64,000 bases of DNA from Hyaloscypha bicolor E. Its lineage: Eukaryota; Ascomycota; Leotiomycetes; Helotiales; Hyaloscyphaceae. The DNA is taken from contig NW_020194684.1 in assembly GCF_002865645.1 (NCBI RefSeq), forward strand, positions 5,495,952 to 5,559,951, written 5' to 3'. The translations under genes and the position numbers were made by a program. Each line of letters opens with the position of its first letter. The first letter of the stretch is position 1. Positions 1-12,218 of this stretch are shown here, in pieces. A model generated the notes under the pieces. That model made no database searches and was not told the DNA's origin. It saw only the letters and a program-made list of their open reading frames with translations.

Positions 1-1337
1 ACGTTCTCCGCTGCACATGTCTCCAGTTCATGACATCGAGTTGATGGCATGATCGGATTTGATGTACGAATTTCTCGGCCAGATCTATTGCATCGAGGAT
101 AGCACAATTTGCTCCCTTGCCTAGCATCCTGGAGATACTTTTAGTATTAGCGTGGTATACTTACGCCGCCAAAGGGCAAAGTACTTGAAGACTGCATCCC
201 CAATAAGTGTCATACAGCTTGTGCCCCAACGCTTGACTGCTTTACAGTCTCTGACAACATGAACATAAGCAGTGCTGATAAGGCATTTCTCTTCAAAGAG
301 ATGAATTTTGGATCAACATTGGGAAGCGATCTGACGCGTGCAAGGCATTCTTTCTTCAATTCTTTGGGGGAGAGCTTTCCTGGCGGCTTCTCGATATTCA
401 AAAATTATTTCGCGGAACTTCTGTAACCAATCATAATGAACGAGTCATCTGGCACAATCTCATAATCGTCAAATTTCGTCGCCTATGGCTTGCGAGTGTT
501 TACCTATGAGTGAACCATGACGTTTTGGTTATTCTGAGTACATGCCTACCTTCATCTCAGCACATAACGATAAAGCCACAGGACATTGAAACGGGTTCAT
601 ACCATAACCGCAGAAGGCGCTGGGAGAAGGGCTTTTGTGTCAGGAGTTAATGGAATCTTGAAATATATGACTGCAACAGAGACCTTCGAATTCGGGAGGA
701 GTTGATTCTGACTTTGGAACCAACATCATCTATGCCAATAAGCAAGTCGAAATCGTTGACATTTCCGTCATCGAAGTTCATATTCACAGTTCTATTCTTT
801 AGCTTCTCGTATCGTTGAAATGTCTTCCCGAGCTTCACAAAACGCCCACTATTGTGAAGAAGAGTATTTCGCAGAAGCCAGAGGGAAACGGAAGACGAGT
901 CTTTCATCTCGTCCGCGTCAAAGGAGAACATTTCCTGGCCAGAACTTAGGGGCCGTAAGCGTTTGAGAAGGGAAGCTCCTGGGATGGAAGCTCCCTCTTC
1001 ATAAATGTCCATCCATGGGCATTCCCTGGTGAAATCCCGATGCAGAGAGCAATTTCGCTTCGAATATCCTTGAAAGAGATGCATGAAGCTGCCTTGTTAC
1101 AAAATGGGACATCGTGATCTGGTAGCCAGATAAGCTGTCCAGCCCTAAAGTTTGCATTTACATGGTGACTTGAATGTTGGGAGCATTTTGGAGTAGGTGA
1201 CCAAGCGCTAAGCCACCTAAAACTGCCCCAATAACGGCTACTCGAAGGGGCTGCTCGCGGGACAGTACACTTGGTGACGACGACCACGATGACCAGCTAA
1301 ATGATGAAGAAGATGAGCGTGGTGGGGTAGCCTCCAT
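1..1337 (-). pseudogene. Decayed FAD-dependent monooxygenase (salicylate hydroxylase-like), runs off the left edge
   Basis: Seen: reading the minus strand from an ATG at 1337 gives a Rossmann start (VAVIGAVLGGLALGHLL), then an in-frame stop. The same frame continues with GYQIT, and family-like pieces follow in shifted frames: SSVSLWLLRNTLL and FDLLIG..DVGSKVR (647-1084), PLTPDTKALLPAP (about 600-650), and MTLIGDA (about 200-225). After a still readable intron (donor near 142) come GANCAILDAIDLAEKF and the window edge. Known: these are the ordered landmarks of group A flavoprotein monooxygenases (GxGxxG, the DG-type motif, GD..H). Here GxGxxG reads GAVLGG, DG reads DD, and the GDA segment is frameshifted before PFGG. 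Inferred: a relic broken by at least two stops and several frameshifts. Its original substrate cannot be told. Point decay is clear; I cannot say whether repeat-induced mutation caused it. Confidence 0.8.
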
Positions 1338-2063
1338 GATTGATCTGCTTTGACGTTATGAAGCACGAGGGGCAAGCCCTAGAATGTTTCTTGGGCTGTA
1401 TGGAAATTTGCGGCTTATCATATGAATAAGGGGAAAGAAAAATAAATTCGGAGAACGGTCGTGTGCCCCGGCTTCAGACATCGGATGTCCATGACATGAT
1501 GTTAAGTTACACCAGGGTCCGAGAGCCAGTTTTCTGGGATGCCTAGGGGGTCAACCCCTTGAGATCCACATCTGTGACGGGCCATTCTGGAACTCGGGTT
1601 GTTCCTGCAGTCGGTAGTTGGTATACCCTGGTTGGCGGAGCTGGCGTGTTCGTTAATGAAGCAAGGATTTGGACGGAAAGAAGGAAACGCGTGCGACTCT
1701 TAAGGGACACTTTAACCCTGGCTTTGCGCGAAGAGGGTGGGTGTGATATTCTTGGGTATGCAGCTCAATTTGTGAACGGAAAGATTGGATTGGACTCTGA
1801 AGAGATTAATAATCGGACGTCTCGGGGACTCCACGACCCCGAAGCGAACATTTAAGGGGTTGTCTCGGATAAATCCGGGCTCGGCTTGGGCAGTCACATG
1901 ATGAGCTAAATAAGCGTGTTTTCAGCGCGATCCAGCGCGTCTTCGACAACTCTTGCTTCTCCGTACAATTGAGCCTCACTGAGACCTGAACCTCAATCAA
2001 ACTTGTGCTTCGCTGCTAGGTTCATGAAAGCATCAATTGCCATTTCCAACCTCAACGTTCGCA
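1338..2063. other. Intergenic region between the monooxygenase relic and the GTPase gene
   Basis: No convincing coding sequence. The short open frames here lack family resemblance. The region should hold the GTPase promoter and 5' leader. Around 1559-1905 there are short open frames on both strands that look accidental. Confidence 0.6.
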
Positions 2064-5000
2064 ATGGAGGGTTCGGACCCTCCTTCCCCAAATATCTTCG
2101 AGGCAGGCACGGAGTACAAACGCCTGCATACTATCGCTCTCTTGTTGAAGCCCGAAGTCAACCTTGAGAACGAGTTCGCTGTTGCTGTGCTTCAACATAC
2201 CCAAAACTCGACTGATTGCTCCTCTGGGGACTTTCTATGGTTTAAGGTGAAAAGCGTAAGTATAAGACGTTTTGGGGAGAATTCAGGGTTGATCAACTAT
2301 AGAAACACTCCGTCTCCAAAATTAAACGTGCTTACCGCAAGAGAACCAACGTCGAGGTCGATTTCAAACTCGCAAACAATCCAATTGGTGATGCTGTCCA
2401 GATGAAGGACCTTAATCTTTTGAAAGATAACATCGTGGTCTTCACCGCGCATGAAGCAGGCCATGCCTCACCACCTTCAGTTTCGAGGGCCCCTCTACAA
2501 CGCCTCAATACTCAAGTCTCAGCAAACTTGACCGCATCGAATGTTGCTAAGGATAGCATCCTTGCCAAGGCAGAACAATCGTACACATCTCCATACGCAG
2601 TTTCTCCATCCGTGCCAGTGAAGGACGAGAATGGGGACATGTTTCCAAGATCACAAGGACGAAGTCAGACTAGTAAGTGCAAACTCTACGAGCGCCGTAG
2701 CTTTAATGCTTAGGCAATGTTTATTGTTCATAAGCTGAACAGTACAACGCAGGAGATACCCCAACCAGACTTGGACGTAACCTCACCGCTCCCTCGGGCG
2801 CCCCCTCCCCTAAGATCCCTGCCACAAGCATGGTCAAGAGTGAGACTCACAACAGTGAAGAGACTTCAATGAGTGGAATTGCTGAGGCTTCAGCGACCCT
2901 TGTGTCCCCAAATAAACCCTCACATAATGAGCGTGTGCAGCACCTCAACGAGAACGGCTCTCCCGAAGAGTTGGAAGCTGAAGTGAAGAACAGCCAAAAA
3001 TTTCTCGAAACTCTGAAGGCTCAGTTGGCAAGCATGCTGTCTGTGAATGAAGCCGCGCAGTATTTTGCGCAACAAATCAGTAGGATGCTCTCTTCTTGAT
3101 AGGGAACTTATACTTATTCCGAATAGATGATCTTCTGAGCCAAAAAGTTGATACGCCGACAATTATCGGTGTTGTCGGAAACACAGGGGCTGGCAAGAGT
3201 TCAGTGATCAACGCTATGCTCGAAGAGGAACGTCTGGTTCCCACCAATTGCATGCGCGCCTGCACGGCCGTTGTCACAGAAATGTCCTGGAATTCGAGTG
3301 AAGACGAGAACGAGAAGTATCGCGCACACATCGAGTTCATTGGAGCTGCAGATTGGGAGCGTGATCTGCGTATTTCGCTGACCGAGTTGATCGACGGCAA
3401 TGGCCAGGTATGCAATGCTATACTGCAATCGTGGACATACTAACAATTCTAGGTGTCTCGAGAGTGTACCAACGCAGAATCAGAAGCAGGTATCGCATAC
3501 GCAAAGATCAAAGCGGTGTACCCTCAGAAGACAAAGGAAGAGCTTGCTTCCAGTACTGTGGAACAGCTTATGAACGAGCCTGGCATCAAGGAAGTGTTGG
3601 GCACTGTTAAGAAGGTTGCTAAGGGTAGCCCCGAAGCTTTCTATCGTGCGTTACAGCATTATGTGGACAGGTCAGTAATCGGCCAATTTCTGTACTCCAG
3701 GCCCTGAACCCGCTTCAATCCTATATAACGAGCCCATATTGACTTGGGTCCTATAGTAAGGAGAAAGCCACCGCGGACTCCAAAAAGAAGATCGTAAACG
3801 GCGAGAAGAAGCAAACAGAATGGTGGCCACTTATTAGGGTTGTTCGTATCTTCACAAAAGCCGAAGCCCTAAGCACTGGAGCAGTAATTGTTGACTTACC
3901 TGGTGTTCACGACTCGAACGCAGCACGTGCTGCTGTTGCCGCAGGTGAGCATAACTCTTTCTTCGCCGATTTTCCTGTGAAGAGATCGGATCTAAGTTCG
4001 ATGTCTCTTGCTGCCAAGTAGCTGCCTCAAAGAATGAGTGTCCGAAGATTAGACAGTCGGCCAATCTCCGCCCAAATTGGGACCGTTTAATGCTGATTTG
4101 GTTCAGGATATATGAAGCAATGCACGGGCCTTTTTATTGTGGCACCGATAAACCGCGCTGTTGATGACAAGGCTGCGAAGTCTCTCTTGGGAGAATCCTT
4201 CAAGCGTCAACTTAAGTTTGACGGCACTTATCCTCGTATTACATTTATTTGTTCCAAGACAGATGATATTTCAATCATCGAAGCATCCGATAGTCTTGGC
4301 TTAGAAGAAGAGATGGCCGCAGACTGGGAGAAGATCGATGAACTTGAGAAGGAGCAGCGGACGCTCAAGCAGTCGGTGAAAGACCTGAAGGAGTCAAAGG
4401 CGGTGTACACAGAACTGATCAACGATGCTGAGGATGGAATGGAGGTCTGGGAAAAATTGAAGAGCGAACTGGAGGATGGAAATGAGGTATTCGCTCCATC
4501 GGGTGCCGCGAGGAAGAGGAAGCGTTCTGCAGAGCCTTCAAAGTCTCGCAAGAAGTCGAAGAGATCAAGAGTAAACTCCGACGATGAGGACGATTTCATT
4601 GACGACGACGATGAAGAAGAGGAAGACGCAAATGACTGGGACGTCGAAAGCAATTCAGATATTGAGTCTGAGACAGGAGATCCGCTGACAATGGACCTAA
4701 TTGAAGGCAAACTCGCTCAACTGAAGGATGACAAGAAGAGAGCCCGCCAAGAAAAGATTGAAATTGACAACAAGATCAAGAAACTCAATCAGGAACTGAA
4801 GGTCTCAGAGAAAGCTCAGGGAGAGATCGAAACCGCCATGGTAAGTAATCAAATATGCTGGACACAGACCAGAGTTTCGAGACCATGTTTCATCATGCAG
4901 TAGCTAACTCTCTCTCTACAGAGTGCGTTGTGTATCGGGGGACGAAACAAGTACTCCAAGAGCGCAATTCAACGGGATTTTGCTGATGGTATTCGCGAAC

Positions 5001-6745
5001 TCGACATGGAGTCTGCTCAAGAAGAAGACCCAGAAAAGTTCAACCCCGATGAGGAGCTTAGAGACTACAGTGAAGTAGCCCGCTCATTACCAGTCTTCTG
5101 TGTTAGCTCTCGTGCGTACCAGAAGCTTCGAGGTCGTCTGCAACGAGACAACAAAGTTCCAGGGTTCCGCTCGACCGCGGAGACAGAGATTCCACAGCTC
5201 CAAGCTCATTGCAAGAAGCTCACCGAAGCAGGAAGAGCTTCAAACTGCCGCAACTTTCTCACCCGCCTGAGTCAGCTCCTGAACTCGTTGAGACTATGGG
5301 CTGCGAACGATGGCACCGGACTAAATCTGACCGACACACAGCTCGCGGCCGAAACACGCTTCTTGAATCTCAGACTGAAGACTTTGGAGAAGTCTCTCTA
5401 CGCTGCCGTTAAAGATTGCTTAAAGGAGATGAATGAGGCTTTAGCTGAACACATCTTCGAGAAATATGAGCAATTAATTGAGGGTGCCATATCAGAGGCA
5501 AATGCAACTGCAAGCAGATGGCATAGCCCTATAAATCGTGTCAGTATATTTTACATTCAGTTTGATTAAGCACATTCTGACAATGCGATCTAGGAGAATC
5601 GTCATCTTGGTGGCTACTTTTGGGCAACATACAAAGGTAGCATGATGGTACAATGTTGAAGGTCTTGTGCTAATTCTGACAGCCATCGTGAGACGTGATG
5701 GTGTTTTTTCAAACGCCCAAGGCCTTCAGGACCTCAACTTTCAATTGTAAGTCCTACACTCACAGGACCTCTGTTGATTAAGCACCACTGACCTATTCAA
5801 TCAGAATTGAGCCAATCATTAAGAATTTGGGTAGTCATTGGGAGAGAGTCTTCGCCCAGAGGATGCCTCGAGTGCTCCAGTCCTTTACCAGAGCAGCCAA
5901 ATCTCTTTTGAACGCTTTTCATCGTGAGATCGAGTCACGAAGCATGAAGTCCGGAGCTGGAAGTGCTGGCATAGCACTGCTTGGCCAACAACTTCGTAAC
6001 TACGAAAACATTTTCAGACAAGTCTCACAACAAATGATCGAGCTCATCAACAATCTGCAGAGAGAAGCAAATCGAGAGTTCACTCCCATTATTGCTCGTA
6101 ATCTCTCCACTGCTTACGACTGGTGTGCAAATGAAAGCGGTAAGATTACTGCTCATCTTATCCCTTTAATATCTATTCACTGACAGTTCCCGTAGGTCCA
6201 GGCCAGTTCAAGAGAATGCAGAGCCACATGGCCAGTCATGTCGATACTGCTCGTTCAGAAATGTTCCAGGAGAGCTGCGACGAAGTTCGAAATCGGTTGT
6301 TAGACATGTGCAAGCAAGTCGAGGAAGGGATGAGCCTTCAAACAGACGAGATTTTCATGAGAATGCAGCGAGATTATACAGAAGTGGTTTCGGGAACCCG
6401 ACTGCCTCAAGGGCAGATGATGCCCAGGCAAGAGCGGAAGATGAGATCCGATGTTACCCAAACCATTGAAGATTTCGAAAAAGAGTCAGCAGAGGCTCAG
6501 TTGGCTGCGGAAGCTGCTAAGTTAGCTGTCGAGGAGGAGCAAAAGAATCTGGCGGATTCTGCTGAAGAAGAATCTTTGAATCTGATAACGCGGTCTCCAG
6601 CGACAACCGGGAGACCAATGTCCGAGGACCGGCTATGAAAGTCGAGAACGAACCTACTCCAGAAGATAGCGAAGGACCGCGTTGTCTCAGTTTTGCTGAT
6701 GACGAGGATGGCTATCTAGAAATGCTCGAGGTACGAAATTTGTAG
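2064..6745 (+). CDS. Large dynamin-like P-loop GTPase, nuclear GTPase SLIP-GC-like
   Basis: Exons: 2064-2255, 2303-2672, 2753-3079, 3127-3407, 3453-3670, 3757-3944, 4107-4840, 4922-5539, 5594-5636, 5683-5746, 5805-6139, 6196-6520, 6601-6745 (1279 aa). Seen: G1 P-loop GNTGAGKSS (near residue 313), G2-type threonine in RACTAVV, G3 VDLPGVHD split over the following exons, G4 SKTD. Then comes a basic run (ARKRKRS, SRKKSKRSR) followed by a long D/E-rich stretch, and helical, coiled-coil-like C-terminal segments. Known: this layout fits the fungal 'nuclear GTPase SLIP-GC-like' dynamin-superfamily proteins. Inferred: GTP-driven remodelling in the nucleus, based on the basic/acidic insert; substrate unknown. 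The ATG at 2064 gives an unbroken frame across intron 1. The 3' end is uncertain: without the last intron (6521-6600) the frame ends at 6638 (1270 aa). Acceptor 6186 is an in-frame alternative to 6195. Confidence 0.85.
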
Positions 6746-7535
6746 AGTATTCGCTTGCGGTTGGCGTCTTTCCCCCGGCGTTTGTTATTATTCCCTTGTT
6801 GCGTCATTTACTGGGCCGGCTTTCTTTGTCCTTCGATTTGCATGGGTGGCAATTTTAATACCAAAAGTAGAGGGAGAGATTAGATTAGTATTAGGTACAT
6901 TACCTCACGGTATGGCTTTTGGAGAATTGGCATTGTAATTTATCTGTAAGAATGAATTCATGGTACATAGTACAGTACATACGATTCTGATTGGAAGTTG
7001 TGTCTTGTGATTGCTTCTCTGGCCTTGAAATGAAATGTTGATTTGACGCTGTGAATTGCGCGAGAATGGTATTTGAAATTACACCTCTCCTTGGACATCT
7101 TGGAAGACTGAAACCCAGTCTTTAAGGCTCACCTCTCAAAGACACTCGAAAACTAAACAATTGAGCTTAAATCGGGTATCAACGATCCAGCTTGCCATTT
7201 CCTAGCTAGCTTTACAATGCTCACACTAATATCACCAACCACCTGCACTCCCAGCAGGCGGCTGGTGAAGATCACGCATAGCGCAGATGAAAAGTACATA
7301 GGTACTCATGATAACACCCACAAATCCCATCGAAGATGCCGTCCAAAATGCACCACCCCAAATCATTACACGAACTTTGGGCGCCCCCGCTGCCTCGAAA
7401 CGCCAAATATACAGATTCTCAATCATCACCGTCATTAGGTTTGTTTGTTATGTCTTACGGGCCCGCTTGTCTCGTCGTGGTTGTGGCTATGTAACATGAA
7501 GAAAGTAGGTGAGTGTGTCATTAGGTAGGTGGTGC
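6746..7535. other. Intergenic region between convergent 3' ends
   Basis: Lies between the 3' ends of the GTPase (+) and the Sel1-repeat gene (-). It holds only short accidental open frames on both strands; no RNA gene or repeat seen. Confidence 0.6.
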
Positions 7536-9906
7536 TTAGGGATGTGCAGATTTCTTCCTCCCGAATATGGTTCTTGTTCGGGATTTGTTGCGTGGTTTCT
7601 TCTCTTTTTCCTTTTCGGGGGAAGGCCGCGATTCAGAGGATTTCTTCCCTTCTGCTTCGTCGCTGTACTTGGCTTTGTAGATCCTAGATTTTGTTAATAA
7701 GAATTGAATGGATAGAGAAGAGAGATGCGGACCAACTGTTGCCAATCATGCTAATCCCTTTGGCTTCCGCTTGGCGGTAGAACTTGGCGCTCTTCATGAG
7801 ATTCTTCTTGCAGCCTACGCCTTGGGCGTAGCAGAAGCCTGCTTCGGCTAGCGCATCGGCGTCTCCCCAGGCTGTTTTTAATTAGTATATAAACTCAGAC
7901 AGAGCCAGATGATAGAATAACTTACAGCCAGCAATCTCAAAACACCTCAAAGCAAGAACCTTGTCCTGCTCGATTCCCCATCCGTTCATATGACTGACTC
8001 CCAACTCGTAAATGCTCAACGCAAACTGTGCCTTTCTTGTCTTCAACTCTAGTAAATCGACGGCTTTCCCCTCCTTCATTAAATCTTCATCGTCGGCAAC
8101 TTCAAGACTGGCAGAGTCTGCAGCTTTTCTGAGCCATGCAACTCCTTCTCGTTGGTTGGGTCGCATACCCCAGCCATGTCGACAGGCGAGTGCATACAGG
8201 AGCATTCCGGTGGGGTCGTTCTGTCTTGCTGCGAGACGGAGATGGTAAGTGGACTTATTTAAGGCGCCTGCCTCGTGATACTCGATTGCTTTGGTAACAT
8301 GCTCTTCCGGTGACAAGTCTGCTGACGGCGCAAAAGAGTGCTGGGATCTAGCTTTGATTGTGGATGAAGAAGCAACAGATGGAGATGATGGTTCCGTTGA
8401 TGTGTTTCCCCTTAGAAACGACGGACGTTCACTGGAGGAGCGAGTAGGGTCTGTAAGCGTACGGCCTCGCTCAAAAAGTGACCGTCCAGTGTCTGTTGAA
8501 GGTCGGCTTGGATCAAGCGATGGTCTGTTCGGATCAAGTGAAGGTCGTCCAGGGTCGAGTGATGGTCTTCCAGGATCGAGTGAGGGTCTACCTGGGTCAA
8601 GTGATGGCCGGTCAGGATCGAAAGAAGGACGAGAGTGAAGAGCGTCTGGTCTTAAAGAGGATGTAGATGGTCTGGATGGAGGTGAGGGCGGAGGTCCACC
8701 AAATGGTTGAACATTGCTGAATGGCACCGGCTGTTCCCAAGAGTATTGTGACTGCGAGAGTCCTTCCTGAAATATCAACGAGTTCCGTTGCAGCATTTTC
8801 CCTCTTGGCAACGAAAATTTCGAATAAACATAAGAAGGCGCAGCTCCTGACTCGGCAGTGTTGTCCGGGAAGCCTTCGCTATGCATACTGACGGGTGTAT
8901 GCGCGGTATCATCTGCTAGAATAAATGAAGGTTGGCTATCCCCAGATGCCTGCCGTGTAGGAATATCCATTGGCAATCCATTCAAACTTGCTCGGCTCAG
9001 TGGCCGAGAAAAGTTGAAAGCAGGTCTTGGTAATCGAGTGCCACCAGCGGATATCTCTGAGCCTATTGATGGCGACCTCCCTATGTACATTTGGGGTGAT
9101 ATTGGAGATGTTGAGAAGCCACTTCCAGAGGAGAATTTCCGTTGCGGTGACATATTGGGTCGCGGGTTGGATGTATTACCGGAATCATCGTCTGAGCTAT
9201 CCATAGACATTGATCTCGGGCTTGGGGTCCTCTGCGCGAACGGCGATCGAGGTGGTGCCAGTCTTGAATCATAACCATTCATTCTAGATTCGTCGTTAGG
9301 TCGGAGAGAGGTATGTCGCTGTTGCATGGAATCATTGCTAGGTTGTGGTTGTAAATGAGAGGGTCTATCCGTATTTCGTGGTTTGGGATCATTCTCCAAT
9401 GAAGGGGGAGATTGATCCTGTCTCGCGCCAAAGAAGCCAGGCTCATTGCCTGGTGGCCTTCGTCCTCGGAATTCTTCATCATCACGCCGGGGGAGTCGTG
9501 GAACTGGAGGTTGTGGTTCTGAAGGTCGCAAGTCGCTGAGTGTGGGATGTACAGAAACTGGTCGGAACCCAGGTGTCTCCACTTCAGTTTTCAAGCCCGA
9601 CCCAGGACTTGTTGGCGATAGCGGAGTCGTTGGCTCTCCTGATACAGAACGGAAATATGCTGGTCTGCCTTGACTCAAAGAATTAATGGTGAGGGGTGGT
9701 AACCTGCTCGCGCGCTTCCCTCCATTGGCAGTCTCCTCCAGCTGCTTCGCTAGCAGTCGACTCTGTGCCGCAAAGGCATCGAGAGGAGAAAGCTCCGGTG
9801 GTATCTCTCCTGCGACATGAAGACGATCTCTCGGCGACGGCAATCCAGATCCAAGCGGTCCATGCGATTGCGATCGTAGGTCGAGGAAGTTCGGTCTGCC
9901 GGCCAT
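7536..9906 (-). CDS. Sel1-repeat protein, DSF2 / chitin synthase activator-like
   Basis: Exons 9906-7926, 7871-7733, 7683-7536 (755 aa). Seen: about 500 residues of Pro/Ser/Arg-rich, probably disordered sequence, including seven 7-residue repeats. Then come Sel1/TPR-like repeats (ALNKSTYHLRLAAR, GWGMRPNQREGVAWLRKAA, GWGIEQDKVLALRCFEIAG, GVGCKKNLMKSAKFYRQAE). The tail IGNSWIYKAKY is followed by a Lys/Arg-rich end (GRKKSAHP). Known: the combination of Sel1 repeats with a basic tail is typical of fungal DSF2 and SKT5/Chs4-like proteins, the latter activating and localising chitin synthase III. Inferred: an adaptor at the cortex or septum. SKT5 itself normally ends in a CaaX box, which is absent here, so DSF2-like is the better fit. 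The second intron uses an unusual GTCCGC donor, forced by the IGNSW/IYK junction. Confidence 0.8.
8485..8631 (-). repeat. 21-bp coding tandem repeat (RPSLDPG units)
   Basis: Seven consecutive 7-residue units (RPSFDPD, RPSLDPG three times, RPSLDPN, RPSLDPS, RPSTDTG) in the disordered half of the Sel1 protein. They continue as decayed units (RSLFERG, RTLTDPT) to about 8430. Both the near-identical DNA units and the peptide period are visible. This is a minisatellite likely to vary in copy number. Confidence 0.9.
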
Positions 9907-12218
9907 CGTATGAGACCGCTGACCACGGTAGAATCCAACGCGTGCTCCTCCCTAATCCAAATTTAGGCCCTTATGTGTCGTGGTAATGATCGCGAATGTT
10001 GTTGACGGACGAGTCTGTGAATCAAACAGTTTGTTGAAGGAAATATCAGTTACAGGTTTGGCCAGGATGTTCGGTCGGACGTTGTGGCTGCAGAAAATGA
10101 ATGTGTTTTGCGTCGAAGTGTTTGAGGGTCAATTCGAGGGTCGACGGCGGCTGAGTATGCCAAGTGAAGGAGCTGGAGCTGGAAGGATCGTGGAGAAGTA
10201 TCGATTTCTTGATTCGGTCAAAGGAGTGGCGAAGCAGTTATGGCGATGGCCGCGAGGTCGCTCTGGATGCGACGCCTGCAATTGGGAGCGCAGGCAAGAA
10301 GTGATTGATCGGAGGGTTGGGTGATTAATATTTGTTTCGAGTTTTGACGGCGAAGAGCTGGGGTGCGACGTGGTGTCGATGTCGTCTGGGTGGCCTGGAT
10401 TCGGATTGGTGCACTGCTTTTGCGCCTCCTGGCAGCGTCAACAGGAATGATGGAAATTAGATCCTGGGGCGGCCACCATAAACATGTCCCATCCCTATCC
10501 AAGATCCAAGATGCTCAGCAAAAGCAAAGGGAGAAAGGGGAGCGACCGGGCTCTGCCAAGCAGCGAGCGGACATCACGAGAATTTGCCCAGCAGCCAATA
10601 ACAGTGGCCGCCGCTCATCACGATGCTTGCCTGGGCAAAACGGCAGCCAGAGGCCAACAGGATCTTAAAATATCCTTGCGCTGCGACGTTATTCGCTCGC
10701 CCCTGAAAATACTGGGGAAGGGTGAGGTGAGGGACATGGAGCAGGCCATCTTGCGCTTTTCCCGTGCCTTGGCCTGCATTAGGGGGCTACTGCTCCGGTC
10801 CTCTAAGCTTCTTTGGGCAGCATAATCACCGACCAGCACTTGGAAAGTCGGTCGATGGATTATTCACGAATTCATAGGATTCGAGAAGGCCAGCGTGGAA
10901 CCCGTGGAAACCGCTGTGGATCGTTTGTATGGATTCATGTGCGTCATGATGTCAACTGCAATGCCTGTTGATTATTTTCGTCTCTTCTGCATGCTATTGC
11001 TGGGGATCATATATTTTCTGTCCAAGGTTGGCATCGTCCCACATGCCTCGCTGCATCGCTGCAACGCATGCACGCAGGGACTGCTCCACACTAAGACAGT
11101 GGACGCGAGCGAGCCGAGGGGACTTTTAAGGTCGATCTACCCGCAACTTTCCCGCTTGAAGGTTCACCCAAAAGTCCAGAACCTTTTCAACAGATGTCAA
11201 GTGGTGTTGGTGGCAAAAATAACATCTCCCGCAAGCTCGTCAGCTCCAGCTCCTATTTTGGACGAGGCGTTCGTGCTGCGCAACCGCGGCTTTTGACCGA
11301 CTGCTATCAAGAGAAGTGAGTTCTCGAGGCTGAAATCATGGGGTATTAGGGCTTCCAATTTCGATCATGACAGCCAATAAGAACATGCAGCACGATCCTG
11401 TTTCTTCAGCTCTGCCAACTGCAAAATCTTGACCTTCTTAATTCAGGTAACGATAAGTGGTCTTCTTTCCTGATCTGTCTGCCGTTCGTTCAATGATGAT
11501 GGAAAGAGATCGTGGTGCTACCTTTGCGCCACAAATCTTGAACTGCTCGACCTACTTTTGAGGGTGGCAAAACTCGGGTTTCGACCCACGGGATAGCCAG
11601 CGAGGCTGATTGTTGAAGTCATGACTTGGAAACTCCAACCTCCTTCACGAAGTTCGTGCGCCTTGGAGTATCTTCTGGGCAATGAGATATATATTGCAGC
11701 TTGAGGTACTGGTGAGTTCTGTGGCTTCAGAAGCGTTCCGAGGCGACCATTGTAAATCAATCACCTTTATAAAAGAAGGAAAACTCTATGTCCTAGCACT
11801 ATGGGAAGGGACCTTGTCCTTCCTCGCGAGATGCTTGTTCTTACTTGGGCATTTAGGAGAAATTTGGTTTAATCCAAACATTCCCACACATTGTTGATGA
11901 AGATCTCATCTTCCAACTGCGAGGCTCTGAATTCTGGAGTGCAGAATGTCATGTCTGTTGACATTGGCATTCAGGAGGCGATGTAGGCTGAGTCGACTTG
12001 ACCAAGCGAGAGAAGTCGGAAAAATCACGAAAGGAGGATTGTTAGGGTTGGGGGGGTTGGAGAGTACGCCATATTGCGCTGGTTTCAGCGGTCTCTGCAC
12101 ATCACATGGCCACACTCAGGGGGCAAGTGTAGACATTGTTCATCTTTTCATATTGACCTATATTCAAAGCCTCTAAACTCCATTCCATGCGAAACCCTAA
12201 ACGAGAAAGCATTCATTT
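9907..12218. other. Long intergenic region upstream of the Sel1-repeat gene
   Basis: 2.3 kb with no gene that I can support. It should contain the Sel1-gene promoter next to 9906 and the ERV46 3' flank next to 12219. The longest frame (10895-11296, +) starts at GTG, not ATG, and resembles nothing. Confidence 0.5.

Noticed and set aside
4228..4710. 160-codon serine-rich frame on the minus strand
   Set aside because: It is the antisense of the D/E-rich and Lys-rich part of the GTPase; acidic codons read backwards give Ser/Phe runs.
10895..11296. 133-codon plus-strand frame with a hydrophobic segment
   Set aside because: It begins at GTG, has no ATG near its start, no family resemblance and no splice context.
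11535..11600. Possible tRNA-like T-arm (GGGTTTCGACCC)
   Set aside because: No matching acceptor, D or anticodon stems can be paired around it.
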